Part shown: in pieces, positions 15,521-22,036 of the stretch
Layout: every line of letters starts with the position of its first letter
Numbering within the stretch: the stretch's first letter is position 1
Source of the DNA: a virus
IMG/VR virus record: IMGVR_UViG_3300044655_000452
Span: 1 to 39,884 of that record
Reading direction: 5' to 3' (one strand)
DNA length: 39,884 bases
The notes under the pieces: generated by a model
Told to the model about the DNA's origin: nothing
Seen by the model: the letters and a program-made list of their open reading frames with translations, nothing else
Database searches by the model: none
Program-made: the position numbers and the translations under genes

Positions 15521-17503
15521 TCACGCCACGAACCATGAAGGCCGCCACATGCGCGGCGGGGCTACAGACGGGCGTAACTGCGGAACATGTAACTCTGCGA
15601 ACCAATGCGCCATCACAAGGTCGGTACCGTTCTTTTTGTTACGGGTCCAACTGCACATCTCCTCAACGAACGCCAACGTTTTCCAGTTCTCCCGCATAGA
15701 CGGCAACCTGACCTGACCGGTACGCCACAACGGGGGTAGCAAAGCTTCGACACCCAAGTTTTCATCCAGTTTGTTTCGGCTCGTGGTGTGCGGGACAACG
15801 TTTACTCCTTGTAACGACTGCCATTTGCGCACAAAATCGTGTGCCAACAGGAAGCGTTGCGCAGCGTTTACTTCAACTATCCAATGGGAGATCGGATATC
15901 CCATGTCAAAAGACCTGTTCTGCCATTCTTCCATAATCCCTGAATAGGTGCGTGTAGAAGTGTCGTAACCCAACAGTTCTTCTGCTGTAAGTTTGCAACG
16001 CTCAACATCAACAAGGTACCTAAGGTTCGTTTCAGGCTGATACAGCCACCATTGGATAGCCCAAAACATTGTTGGCGACGGATCAACGGAAGCAATCGAA
16101 ATGATCGGTGGCCGTAAATCTTGCGGAATGTAACCTGGTCTGCGTTCCTGATCGATACACCCTGGGTACACCACACCGTCAGGCCCCATGCCACCGGTAG
16201 CCCACACCCTTTCGATCAGATATGTGCCTTGCGCCAAGTCTTGTTGCTGATAGACGACATCAAATTTTTGTGGGGTACTGTATCGGATGTACGATAAATC
16301 TTTCCACGACAAACGATACGGGTCCAACAGAGGGCCGTCAGGCCATGCTGGTGCGTTCACCCGTCTAGATTCCTTACCGGTGTCCAACTCGTCGTAGTAT
16401 GCCTTGTAGACAAGATGATGATATTTGGATTTTTTTTCAGGCTCGACACTAGTGGTTTGGTCGGTGACATCGGAACCGTCGTAGTTGTCCTCGAAATCTT
16501 CGTAAGTGATTTTAGAGAGACAATGTGCGTACAAATCACCGGAACCCAAACGTTGCCCTATTACGGCCAACAGGCCACCTGGGTCGCATCGTGCTTCGGC
16601 CATCGTATCCCACCGTTCCAACAGTTTGTCTCGCGCAACTGATTCCTTGCTGTTCTCCGAGGATGCAACGTCGTCAAACAAACATAGGTCGGCGCGATGT
16701 CCGATGAACTCTGAGTCAATACCGTACGCCGAAACTGTCGGCTCTTTGTTGTCTAGACCGCCCAAAGATTCTTGTTCAACCACAAATTCTTCTGCCCGCC
16801 ACAAAGCACCAGACGACTGCGGCTTAAACCTGCCATAGTCAATAGATAGACAGGCTTCAGCGTTCAAAGCCAACCCTTTCTCCACAAGAATCGCATCAGG
16901 TTCCAACGGAAACGGCCGTTCAAGGGTTTCGCGGATACGACGCGAATACTGTTTTGCCAACGTTTGTGTAACAGAACCGATCAACACACGAATCTTACGG
17001 TTACGAACAATCATCCACACCGCAACATCATGAAACAACGTCGACTTACCTGCACCTGGCGGCACGTTCAAACAAACAAACTCTTTCTCCGGTGACTCCA
17101 ACCATGCCACAATCTTGTACGCAGCATCAACCTGCCACGGCGAAGGCACACGACCCAGATAACGTCTACGGAAATAGTCGAAATCAACTAAAGCTTGTTG
17201 CGCCTCGGGACACAACCGGTCATGCGGAATAACCGGTGGCAGATCAGCAACATCCATAACCTGTTTCCATTGATCGGCTTGCACACCGCCTTCCTGTTTA
17301 CGTACCTTCCCTTTATCAATACGTGCCAACTCCAAATCGGCTTGTGCTACACGCCGTTTAGCATCCCATTTTTGTGCCGTGTTGTAATGGACCGCAGCTA
17401 TCTTCGCTGCTTCTTTTATAGACATACCTGAGGCTCGTGCCTGCCAGTATCGTGCCACATCTTGCGGCGGTACTTGTCGCCGCCCCGAACGGCCAGCAAC
17501 CAT
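15521..17503 (-). CDS. Terminase large subunit with N-terminal helix-turn-helix (660 aa)
   Basis: This is the DNA-packaging motor. The ATPase domain has Walker A NVPPGAGKST at residues 146-155 and Walker B LCLFDD at 273-278. The nuclease domain begins SIASVDPSP near residue 472 with the first acidic ligand, and DLVMAHW near the end fits a later ligand region. Residues about 24-49 (SGMSIKEAAKIAAVHYNTAQ onward) look like a helix-turn-helix of the kind found in small terminase subunits or transposases. No separate small subunit was recognised, so DNA recognition may be fused here. It starts at a TAATG overlap with the 289-residue gene. Confidence 0.9.
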   Translation of the reverse strand: MVAGRSGRRQVPPQDVARYWQARASGMSIKEAAKIAAVHYNTAQKWDAKRRVAQADLELARIDKGKVRKQEGGVQADQWKQVMDVADLPPVIPHDRLCPEAQQALVDFDYFRRRYLGRVPSPWQVDAAYKIVAWLESPEKEFVCLNVPPGAGKSTLFHDVAVWMIVRNRKIRVLIGSVTQTLAKQYSRRIRETLERPFPLEPDAILVEKGLALNAEACLSIDYGRFKPQSSGALWRAEEFVVEQESLGGLDNKEPTVSAYGIDSEFIGHRADLCLFDDVASSENSKESVARDKLLERWDTMAEARCDPGGLLAVIGQRLGSGDLYAHCLSKITYEDFEDNYDGSDVTDQTTSVEPEKKSKYHHLVYKAYYDELDTGKESRRVNAPAWPDGPLLDPYRLSWKDLSYIRYSTPQKFDVVYQQQDLAQGTYLIERVWATGGMGPDGVVYPGCIDQERRPGYIPQDLRPPIISIASVDPSPTMFWAIQWWLYQPETNLRYLVDVERCKLTAEELLGYDTSTRTYSGIMEEWQNRSFDMGYPISHWIVEVNAAQRFLLAHDFVRKWQSLQGVNVVPHTTSRNKLDENLGVEALLPPLWRTGQVRLPSMRENWKTLAFVEEMCSWTRNKKNGTDLVMAHWFAELHVPQLRPSVAPPRMWRPSWFVA

Positions 17504-18372
17504 TAACGACGTTTATTTTTGTTGTTTAGTTTAGTACCAATTTTTTGTGTAGCCACACCCGCAACACCGCGAACAGCGTTCAAAGTTGTTTGCGCATTAG
17601 ATTGCGTAACTTCTTCTGCACGAAGTAAAGCCTTCAAAATTGATTCTGTGTTTTGCTTCATATGTGTTTCTCGCCGTGGATTGCCAAATTCTAAAAACCC
17701 AGAATCGTCTAGTTTTGCTTTACCTATAACACGTTGATTTGGCACCATATACGCCGGAATGTTTGGATTAACATTAGGGTCGCGCACTCCAACTTTGCTT
17801 TTAGTTACATACGCATACAGTTGAGGGTTTTTATTTAATTTTTGGCTTACATCTAAATTAAAATCCGCAACTTTGTAAGCCAAATCGTTTTTTGAAATAG
17901 AGCCAACAGGAACACCATTTTTTACATCACGGTATGGAGAAAACTTAAAAGTTGTTTCTGGTTGAGGCACATTAGTACGGCCAGGTCCAATACCTTTTCC
18001 TATTCGATCGGAAGAAAAAGTAATGTTTCGCAACTTGTTGGTGTCTGAAAGATGTACACCAATTTCGTTACCTAACTTTGTTTGCACAAGAGGTAAAACT
18101 TTTTGCGTTATTTTGCCAGCGACATAGCCGGTAGCCAACGCAGCCGCATTAACACCAGCCTGCTTCACCAAAGCCTTATTCCCTTGTGTCCCAGCTTTAA
18201 TCATCCCACCAGCAACAGTCTGATCCAAAGTCTCCGCAGCCACACGAGTAGCCTGCTTAAACTGTGTAACCTGCTTCAACTCCCCAGGGGGTGTACCAAG
18301 CCACGGCGAAACAATATTCGTAACACCTTTATAAATATCGTCGACAATACCTTTAGGTTTGCGTGAAGCCAT
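17503..18372 (-). CDS. First gene of the late block, unknown function (289 aa)
   Basis: The protein begins MASRKPKGIVDDIYKGV, has a helical Ala/Gly/Val region around residues 45-100, a beta-type middle (VHLSDTNKLRNITFSSDRIG) and a basic end (LNNKNKRR). No domain is recognised. The frame extends 15 codons further up to an ATG inside a long stem, but I choose the ATG at 18372: a -10-like TATCAT lies just upstream, and a leaderless message would start there. It overlaps terminase as TAATG. The place, first before terminase, suggests a packaging or head role. Confidence 0.7.
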   Translation of the reverse strand: MASRKPKGIVDDIYKGVTNIVSPWLGTPPGELKQVTQFKQATRVAAETLDQTVAGGMIKAGTQGNKALVKQAGVNAAALATGYVAGKITQKVLPLVQTKLGNEIGVHLSDTNKLRNITFSSDRIGKGIGPGRTNVPQPETTFKFSPYRDVKNGVPVGSISKNDLAYKVADFNLDVSQKLNKNPQLYAYVTKSKVGVRDPNVNPNIPAYMVPNQRVIGKAKLDDSGFLEFGNPRRETHMKQNTESILKALLRAEEVTQSNAQTTLNAVRGVAGVATQKIGTKLNNKNKRR

Positions 18373-18378
18373 AACAAC

Positions 18379-18384
18379 ATGATA
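18379..18384 (-). promoter_or_regulatory. -10 box of a possible leaderless promoter for the late block
   Basis: On the minus strand TATCAT ends 6 bases before the ATG at 18372, the spacing at which transcription would begin on or beside the start codon. There is no Shine-Dalgarno. No good -35 box lies 17 bases up; that stretch is instead one arm of a perfect 11-bp inverted repeat. Leaderless mRNAs are common in Actinobacteria. The assignment is inference. Confidence 0.45.
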
Positions 18385-18395
18385 CACTAACAGAC

Positions 18396-18462
18396 GTTGG
18401 CGGGTACCGTTGAGCATCCCTACCGTGGTTGAAGGAAAGTTCCGGACTCCCTACCCGCCAAC
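18396..18462. promoter_or_regulatory. Perfect 11-bp inverted repeat closing a 45-base loop upstream of the late block
   Basis: The arms GTTGGCGGGTA (18396-18406) and TACCCGCCAAC (18452-18462) pair without mismatch. The loop contains a smaller GGAA/TTCC hairpin. One arm covers where the -35 box of the late promoter would be, so a bound regulator could control it. Alternatively this is part of a structured RNA; on the plus strand it is followed by a T-rich stretch (ATTATTTTCTT). Confidence 0.6.
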
Positions 18463-19120
18463 ATTATTTTCTTCGAACAGTAGCAACGAACAAAACTGTC
18501 TGCTACGATCACAACCGCAACTCACGGCCGTACACCCCTTGCAAGGTGCGGGGCATTGAACACCTGGGAACAGGGGTAGATCTCTATGTCATGTAGAGAA
18601 GCAGCGTAACTAACGTCAACTAGTTAAACATGGTGTCGGCTAAAACAATGGCTAACGGCTACCAACTCTCACAAAGAGTGAACAGTGGGGGGAAGCACCT
18701 GTCGCACATACGTTTGACCTAGCGCACTCGCATACGCTCGCTTGCTCGCAGCGACAACCAGCACCCTTTGTCGACATGCCTCTTTTTTTGCCGTTTTTTT
18801 CTATGGCAAAACGTTCTCGTCGCCCACCCACAGCGGCCACAAAACCACACACAGAGACACACCCTTATACATATCTATAGCCCCCCGCGCCAAGGCAGAC
18901 CCCCACCTAGCACCCCCGCCTTGTCGGTGCGTCGTCGTGCCTTTGGATCTGCGTCTATTGTGCGCTCATAATAGCCATTATGTAAAGTTAGGGAGCAGCC
19001 GCCCCCCGCCGGTGGCAATTTCGACACGCCATCGGGGCATCGTTGGCAGCTTAAGAGTGTTCGCATCGGTTAATTCGTAATATCGGAGCAACTGCGCCTA
19101 GTTGTTTTGTTGGGGGGTAT
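18463..19120. other. Gene-free control region, candidate origin or structured RNA region
   Basis: No convincing gene was found in these 658 bp. Contents include a CTCTA/TAGAG hairpin near 18582-18598 and a region rich in GCTCGC-type repeats near 18727-18752. The palindrome TGTCGACA lies at about 18769-18776, and two runs of seven T lie at 18782-18800. Four runs of five or six C lie between 18881 and 19007, G-runs on the minus strand that could form a quadruplex. An interrupted palindrome, CATAAT and ATTATG, lies near 18966-18981. The frames that cross it are low-complexity and lack ribosome sites. It separates the two divergent transcription units. Confidence 0.6.
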
Positions 19121-19149
19121 TTGACTTTTGTTTATTGTTGGTATATTGT
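19121..19149 (+). promoter_or_regulatory. Sigma70-type promoter of the plus-strand cassette
   Basis: TTGACT at 19121-19126 is followed by 17 bases and TATTGT at 19144-19149, or by 15 bases and TATATT at 19142-19147. The surrounding stretch is AT-rich and stands just before the first plus-strand gene. Start of transcription is predicted near 19156, at the left arm of an inverted repeat. Confidence 0.7.
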
Positions 19150-19156
19150 TATGGAT

Positions 19157-19177
19157 AGATCATTAGTCAAATGATCT
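19157..19177. promoter_or_regulatory. Operator-like inverted repeat at the start of transcription
   Basis: AGATCATT and AATGATCT pair perfectly over 8 bp around AGTCA. The repeat overlaps or follows the predicted start of the plus-strand transcript, the classic place for a repressor operator. It is not followed by a T run, so it is unlikely to be a terminator. Confidence 0.55.
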
Positions 19178-19202
19178 TTGCACTTCGGGAGTGGTGCTTA
19201 TT

Positions 19203-19547
19203 ATGTCTAGTCATTACGAAGATCAAGAGAGAGCAGCTAACGAGTTCGCTAAGTTGTCGGGGTTGCCATTCGTTTATACTTTTACGGGTGGCGGTTGCGA
19301 TGCTATTTATGGTGAAACTATTAAGCACCGTGTTTATATTACTGATGATGCGAGCGTGCCTAGCCCTAATGCCACCCACTATGTCGGGGTTTATTCGTTA
19401 GATGACGATGATCTAGTGGGGGAGTGTTGGGCTGCTAATCGTGGCGAGTTGTTGGAGTTGTTTAGTAAGTTTTCTACGCTTGATGAATTAGTAGATACGA
19501 TTATCGGCGACGGGTTTAACGGTTTCGCAAATGTGGGGGCGTTGTGA
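19203..19547 (+). CDS. First gene of the plus-strand cassette, unknown (114 aa)
   Basis: The protein starts MSSHYEDQERAANEF and is acidic, with a predicted mix of strands and helices and a C-terminal FSTLDELVDTIIGDGFNG. No domain is recognised. I choose the ATG at 19203; GGGAG lies 11 bases upstream. An in-frame GTG at 19191 overlaps that site and is less likely. Being nearest the promoter, it should be among the first phage proteins made. It overlaps the next gene by 4 bases (GTGA). Confidence 0.7.
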   Translation: MSSHYEDQERAANEFAKLSGLPFVYTFTGGGCDAIYGETIKHRVYITDDASVPSPNATHYVGVYSLDDDDLVGECWAANRGELLELFSKFSTLDELVDTIIGDGFNGFANVGAL

Positions 19548-19693
19548 TCCGAACTAGGGGCGAGATCACCTATTGTTATGTCTGTGGCGAGCTGCTTAGT
19601 CTTTGCGAGTGCCGACGGTGCCAAGAGTGTGAAGAATTAACGCCTATCGATATCGCCGATAAGCGTTGCGAGTGTGGGGGCGAGTTCTATTAA
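19544..19693 (+). CDS. Tiny Cys-rich zinc-ribbon-like protein (49 aa)
   Basis: The 49-residue protein carries CYVC at 11-14, CECRRCQEC at 21-29 and CEC at 42-44, nine cysteines in all, and ends GGEFY. The spacing of CxxC pairs indicates one or two zinc knuckles. It starts with GTG, overlapping the previous stop as GTGA. Cassette position and small size suggest a protein-binding or nucleic-acid-binding regulator, but nothing specific can be said. Confidence 0.72.
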   Translation: MIRTRGEITYCYVCGELLSLCECRRCQECEELTPIDIADKRCECGGEFY

Positions 19694-19701
19694 GTTGGCA
19701 G

Positions 19702-19787
19702 CCTAGCCCGTTAGGGGTGCGCCCGTCGTAGGGCGACTAGGCACTAGCGGGGCAATTCCGCCCCGTGAATAAATAGATGGGAGTCTA
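19702..19787 (+). promoter_or_regulatory. Repeated leader, copy 1: hairpins plus TAGATGGGAGTCTA
   Basis: Copy 1 has CTAGCCCG, then GCCC/GGGC arms at 19721-19734 followed by GACTAG, then a strong hairpin with arms CGGGGC and GCCCCG near 19748-19765. The 14-base element TAGATGGGAGTCTA is at 19774-19787, 5 bases before the ATG. TAGA and TCTA can pair around the ribosome-binding GGGAG. The same 14 bases occur before two other cassette genes. Confidence 0.8.
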
Positions 19788-19792
19788 TATAT

Positions 19793-20104
19793 ATGGATAC
19801 GAAACAGTTAGAGCCAATTAAGGCTTGCCAGATTAGGCAAACTTATAGAGTGAGCTTGTCGGCTAAATATTTGCCGACAACTAATAATCGGGGCAGTCGA
19901 ATAGCGGTATGTCGTGCCGATGGTGGGCGTGATCCTATGCGGCTTGTCGTTAGTTGGGACTATGCGCTAGATGTTGCCAACAATTACGCCCAAGCGTTTA
20001 GCCAATATGTCGCCCGCCAGAATTGGGGCGGGTCTTGGGTTATCGGCAGCACCGATAGCGGCTATGTCGCCGTTTGTGATGATCCGCAATGGGCGGGGGC
20101 GTGA
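19793..20104 (+). CDS. Small conserved phage protein of unknown function (103 aa)
   Basis: The protein has AKYLPTTNNRGSRIAVCRADGG at about residues 24-45, MRLVVSWDYALDVANNYAQAF, and a WGGSWVIGSTDSGYVAV end. I have an impression of similar small proteins ('tNxRGSRI... yDYal... nhxxA... W...w..g....gyv.v') in marine and freshwater phages, none with a known role. Its start is fixed by the repeated leader, whose GGGAG lies 9 bases upstream. The stop overlaps the next ATG (TGATG-type). Confidence 0.75.
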   Translation: MDTKQLEPIKACQIRQTYRVSLSAKYLPTTNNRGSRIAVCRADGGRDPMRLVVSWDYALDVANNYAQAFSQYVARQNWGGSWVIGSTDSGYVAVCDDPQWAGA

Positions 20105-20316
20105 TGTCTAACGAGATCACGACGCTAGGCGATGCGCTTAATTATTTTGGGGCTATCGGCGGGCTTGTCTTGTCGATTGTCGCCGTCGTTGTTGGTGGTG
20201 CGTATATTGGGGAGCGATGGCAGCGGGCAGCTTGTCGTCGTCGCCACCCCGCAAGTGTTGGGCGACGGGCGCGGATAGTTGCGCAACGTCGCGCACGTTT
20301 AGACGGGCGGGCGTAA
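20104..20316 (+). CDS. Small membrane protein with Arg-rich tail (70 aa)
   Basis: Residues about 12-37 (LNYFGAIGGLVLSIVAVVVG onward) form one transmembrane helix. The remaining half is Arg-rich, which by the positive-inside rule would face the cytoplasm. The ATG at 20104 overlaps the previous stop; GGGGG lies upstream. An early membrane protein could affect superinfection or host envelope functions, but this is a guess. A holin role is less likely because the lysis genes lie elsewhere. Confidence 0.65.
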   Translation: MSNEITTLGDALNYFGAIGGLVLSIVAVVVGGAYIGERWQRAACRRRHPASVGRRARIVAQRRARLDGRA

Positions 20317-20591
20317 TGATTGATCAACAATTAAGCCAAGCTGCCCTACTAAATAACGCTCTAGCCGTCATTGAGAATGAGCTAACAGCGTGGGGGATCG
20401 ACAACTATTTAGGGTATCGCCCACCAGATCACGGGATCATTCGGCTATCGGTTAGCGGGGCGACGAATATTGCCGAACTAATCAACATATTTAACCGCGA
20501 GATTGAACGGCTAACAAGTATAAATAAAAGCTTTAGAGAGAGATTAAAGCTTTGTATTGAACAAGTAAACGAATTAGACGGCGGGGGGTGA
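20316..20591 (+). CDS. Unknown small early protein (91 aa)
   Basis: The protein has a helical N-terminus (QQLSQAALLNNALAVIENEL), a central DNYLGYRPPDHGIIRLSVSG strand region and a long C-terminal helix (LINIFNREIERLTSINKSFRERLKLC) with heptad character. No enzyme motif is seen. The last Ala codon/stop of the previous gene and this ATG share a base (TAATG). The coiled-coil tail suggests it works as an oligomer or binds a helical partner. Confidence 0.68.
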   Translation: MIDQQLSQAALLNNALAVIENELTAWGIDNYLGYRPPDHGIIRLSVSGATNIAELINIFNREIERLTSINKSFRERLKLCIEQVNELDGGG

Positions 20592-20595
20592 TTAT

Positions 20596-20841
20596 ATGAA
20601 CGGGGCAGATTATGACACGGAGCTATTCACGGAGATCTCTAGCGCGTCGTCGTCGGGGCAAGTTCTTCGAATTGAGAGCGAACTAGCCAACATTGAGACA
20701 GGGCTAGGGCTAGACGGGCGGGCGTTGGAGCTTGTTAGCGCGATAATGAACGCCGACGGGGAGCTATATACCGACGGCGAATGTTTAGACATAATTGGGC
20801 GCATCGTCGATATCTGGCGAGCAACTAATTTAGACGCTTAG
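20596..20841 (+). CDS. Unknown acidic early protein (81 aa)
   Basis: This very acidic protein (theoretical pI clearly low by inspection) has a helical middle, LRIESELANIETGLGLDGRALELVSAIMNADGEL, and ends DIIGRIVDIWRATNLDA. A run of six G bases lies 6-11 bases before the ATG. Small acidic early proteins of phages are sometimes DNA mimics, but composition alone does not establish that. It is the last gene before the second repeated leader. Confidence 0.68.
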   Translation: MNGADYDTELFTEISSASSSGQVLRIESELANIETGLGLDGRALELVSAIMNADGELYTDGECLDIIGRIVDIWRATNLDA

Positions 20842-20849
20842 AGCGTCGC

Positions 20850-20937
20850 CCTAGCCCGATATTGGGGCAGCCCGTCATTGGGCAACTAGGGGCAAGGCTT
20901 AACGGCCGATTAACAACCAACAATAGATGGGAGTCTA
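20850..20937 (+). promoter_or_regulatory. Repeated leader, copy 2: hairpin plus TAGATGGGAGTCTA
   Basis: Copy 2 has CTAGCCCG at 20851-20858, then GCCC/GGGC arms at 20870-20883 around GTCATT, followed by AACTAGG. The 14-base element is at 20924-20937, 4 bases before the ATG at 20942. An ATG inside the element (20927) would give a longer frame but would destroy its own ribosome site, so the later start is chosen. Confidence 0.8.
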
Positions 20938-20941
20938 TGAG

Positions 20942-21565
20942 ATGATAGATAAAGACACGGCGACATCGACAACGACGGCGACACTAGGGGATCTAGTGCG
21001 CATCGTTGGGGCGATGTCTCAACACGTAAGCACCGATACGGCGCGGCAAGGGTTATGCGCAATCGTTATTGGGGCGGGGCAGATAACGGCGACGGATAGT
21101 TACACGGCGGCGATATTCACCCCCGACACGGCGATAACCACCGGCGATACCGTAATGATTAACGGGCGGGAACTACTGACGGCGATAACTAATGCGCATA
21201 AGACATTAAAGCGCGACGGGGTGCCGACAATAGAGCTAGTGAGCGACGGGCGACGATGGGTTATGACGGCGACGGGGGCGACGGCGACGACAACGGCGGG
21301 CGGCGATATCATCGACGCGTCGTATCCGAACGTAAACGCCGTATTCAACTTGTCGGGCGACAAGTTCGACGGGTGGTTGCCAACAGGCGTGAACGGCGAC
21401 TATCTCGCCAGAATCACAACTGCGCACGACAAGCTAATCGGCAGGGCTACGGCTACACCGCTAGTCATAAAGAATTGGCAAGGCAACACCAAGCCGATTC
21501 AATTTGAGACAACTACAGATCTAGGCATATTGGCACAATTACTAATGCCGGTTCGTCTAAAATAA
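20942..21565 (+). CDS. Short DNA polymerase sliding-clamp-like protein, beta/DnaN-like (207 aa)
   Basis: This is probably a processivity clamp or a clamp mimic. LGDLVRIVGAMSQHVSTDTA at residues 15-34, then LCAIVIGAGQITATDSYTAA at 38-57, match the opening of beta clamps ('L..al..v...vs.d..rp.L.gv.....g.l.atDgy..a'). ASYPNVNAVF at 126-135 resembles the 'YPdy..v.P' segment, and LLMPVRL at 200-206 resembles the clamp C-terminus ending in MPMRL. At 207 residues it lacks about 150 residues of the normal 360-380, roughly one of three domains. Bacterial clamps are dimers of three domains; this might form a trimer, as two-domain clamps such as T4 gp45 do. No phage polymerase is seen, so it may serve or compete for host polymerase. 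Confidence 0.6.
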   Translation: MIDKDTATSTTTATLGDLVRIVGAMSQHVSTDTARQGLCAIVIGAGQITATDSYTAAIFTPDTAITTGDTVMINGRELLTAITNAHKTLKRDGVPTIELVSDGRRWVMTATGATATTTAGGDIIDASYPNVNAVFNLSGDKFDGWLPTGVNGDYLARITTAHDKLIGRATATPLVIKNWQGNTKPIQFETTTDLGILAQLLMPVRLK

Positions 21566-21578
21566 ACCCCCCTACCGG

Positions 21579-21659
21579 TAGCCCGTCGTCGTCGATGTTG
21601 GCGGCGGCGGGATACTATCAACCTACCCCTACCAGATAGGGCAACTAGATGGGAGTCTA
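21579..21659 (+). promoter_or_regulatory. Repeated leader, copy 3: hairpins plus TAGATGGGAGTCTA
   Basis: Copy 3 has TAGCCCGTC at 21579-21587 and CCCT/AGGG arms at 21627-21641, followed immediately by GGGCAACTAG, which overlaps the 14-base element at 21646-21659. That element ends 3 bases before the ATG at 21663. The order of parts matches copies 1 and 2, but the spacing between hairpin and element has collapsed. Confidence 0.75.
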
Positions 21660-21662
21660 GAA

Positions 21663-21818
21663 ATGATTATCGTTCGCAACCGCGACGGAAGCTACCTGAT
21701 CTCCGATGTCATCGACGGCTACCGTGTAGCCCGCCGATATGTCGGCCACACTAAACGCTACGCGCAACAACTATTTAGGCAAGAGATTAAACAACTAAAC
21801 AAAGGAGACAACCAATGA
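21663..21818 (+). CDS. Small basic protein (51 aa)
   Basis: The 51-residue protein opens MIIVRNRDGSYLISDVIDGY, a strand-rich segment, and ends in a helical, basic region (YAQQLFRQEIKQLNKG). GGGAG of the repeated leader lies 8 bases upstream. The pattern 'I.r.dGsYli.d..dGyrvarryvGhtk.ya..lF..e' looks like a small DNA- or RNA-binding adaptor, but this is only an impression. Overlap with the next gene is ATGA. Confidence 0.7.
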   Translation: MIIVRNRDGSYLISDVIDGYRVARRYVGHTKRYAQQLFRQEIKQLNKGDNQ

Positions 21819-21982
21819 TCCGCACGAACACTACCGACGCGTTCACAACGACGTGCCTGATCCTATTTGTGATCGCATTGTTTACCGGCAACGATAGCAC
21901 CGGTCTCGATTGGTTTATCCGCGCTTTATGCGTCTACCCGTTTACGCATTTAGCGTGGCGGGCATACCGCCGCACCCGTTAA
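21815..21982 (+). CDS. Small membrane protein (55 aa)
   Basis: A hydrophobic segment at residues 13-24 (TCLILFVIALFT) and a second around 34-49 (WFIRALCVYPFTHLAW) suggest one or two membrane passes, with a basic tail (YRRTR). A strong ribosome site, AAAGGAG, lies 8 bases before the ATG. It overlaps the preceding gene by 4 bases. Function is unknown. Confidence 0.68.
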   Translation: MIRTNTTDAFTTTCLILFVIALFTGNDSTGLDWFIRALCVYPFTHLAWRAYRRTR

Positions 21983-22036
21983 GTTAGGCAAGTTATTCGA
22001 CGGCATCTCATATCGCGCTACCGCCTACCCCGACAC

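Noticed and set aside
18429-18452. Motif AAGGAAAGTTCCGGACTCC resembling the conserved GAGGAAAGTCC region of RNase P RNA
   Set aside because: The remaining conserved parts of RNase P RNA (P4 partner strand, ACAGAA segment, overall length with pairing) could not be found downstream. The motif is explained as the loop of the 11-bp inverted repeat.
18652-19080. Open frames in the control region (a Cys-rich one on the minus strand at 18652-18852, a Pro/His-rich one on the plus strand at 18742-19080)
   Set aside because: They start at GTG or TTG without ribosome sites, have low-complexity composition, overlap each other antisense and cover repeats and palindromes.
19142-19170. Divergent minus-strand promoter (TTGACT with 19-base spacer and TATACC) opposite the early promoter
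   Set aside because: The spacer is too long and the -10 box poor. The TTGACT lies within the operator-like inverted repeat, which explains it.
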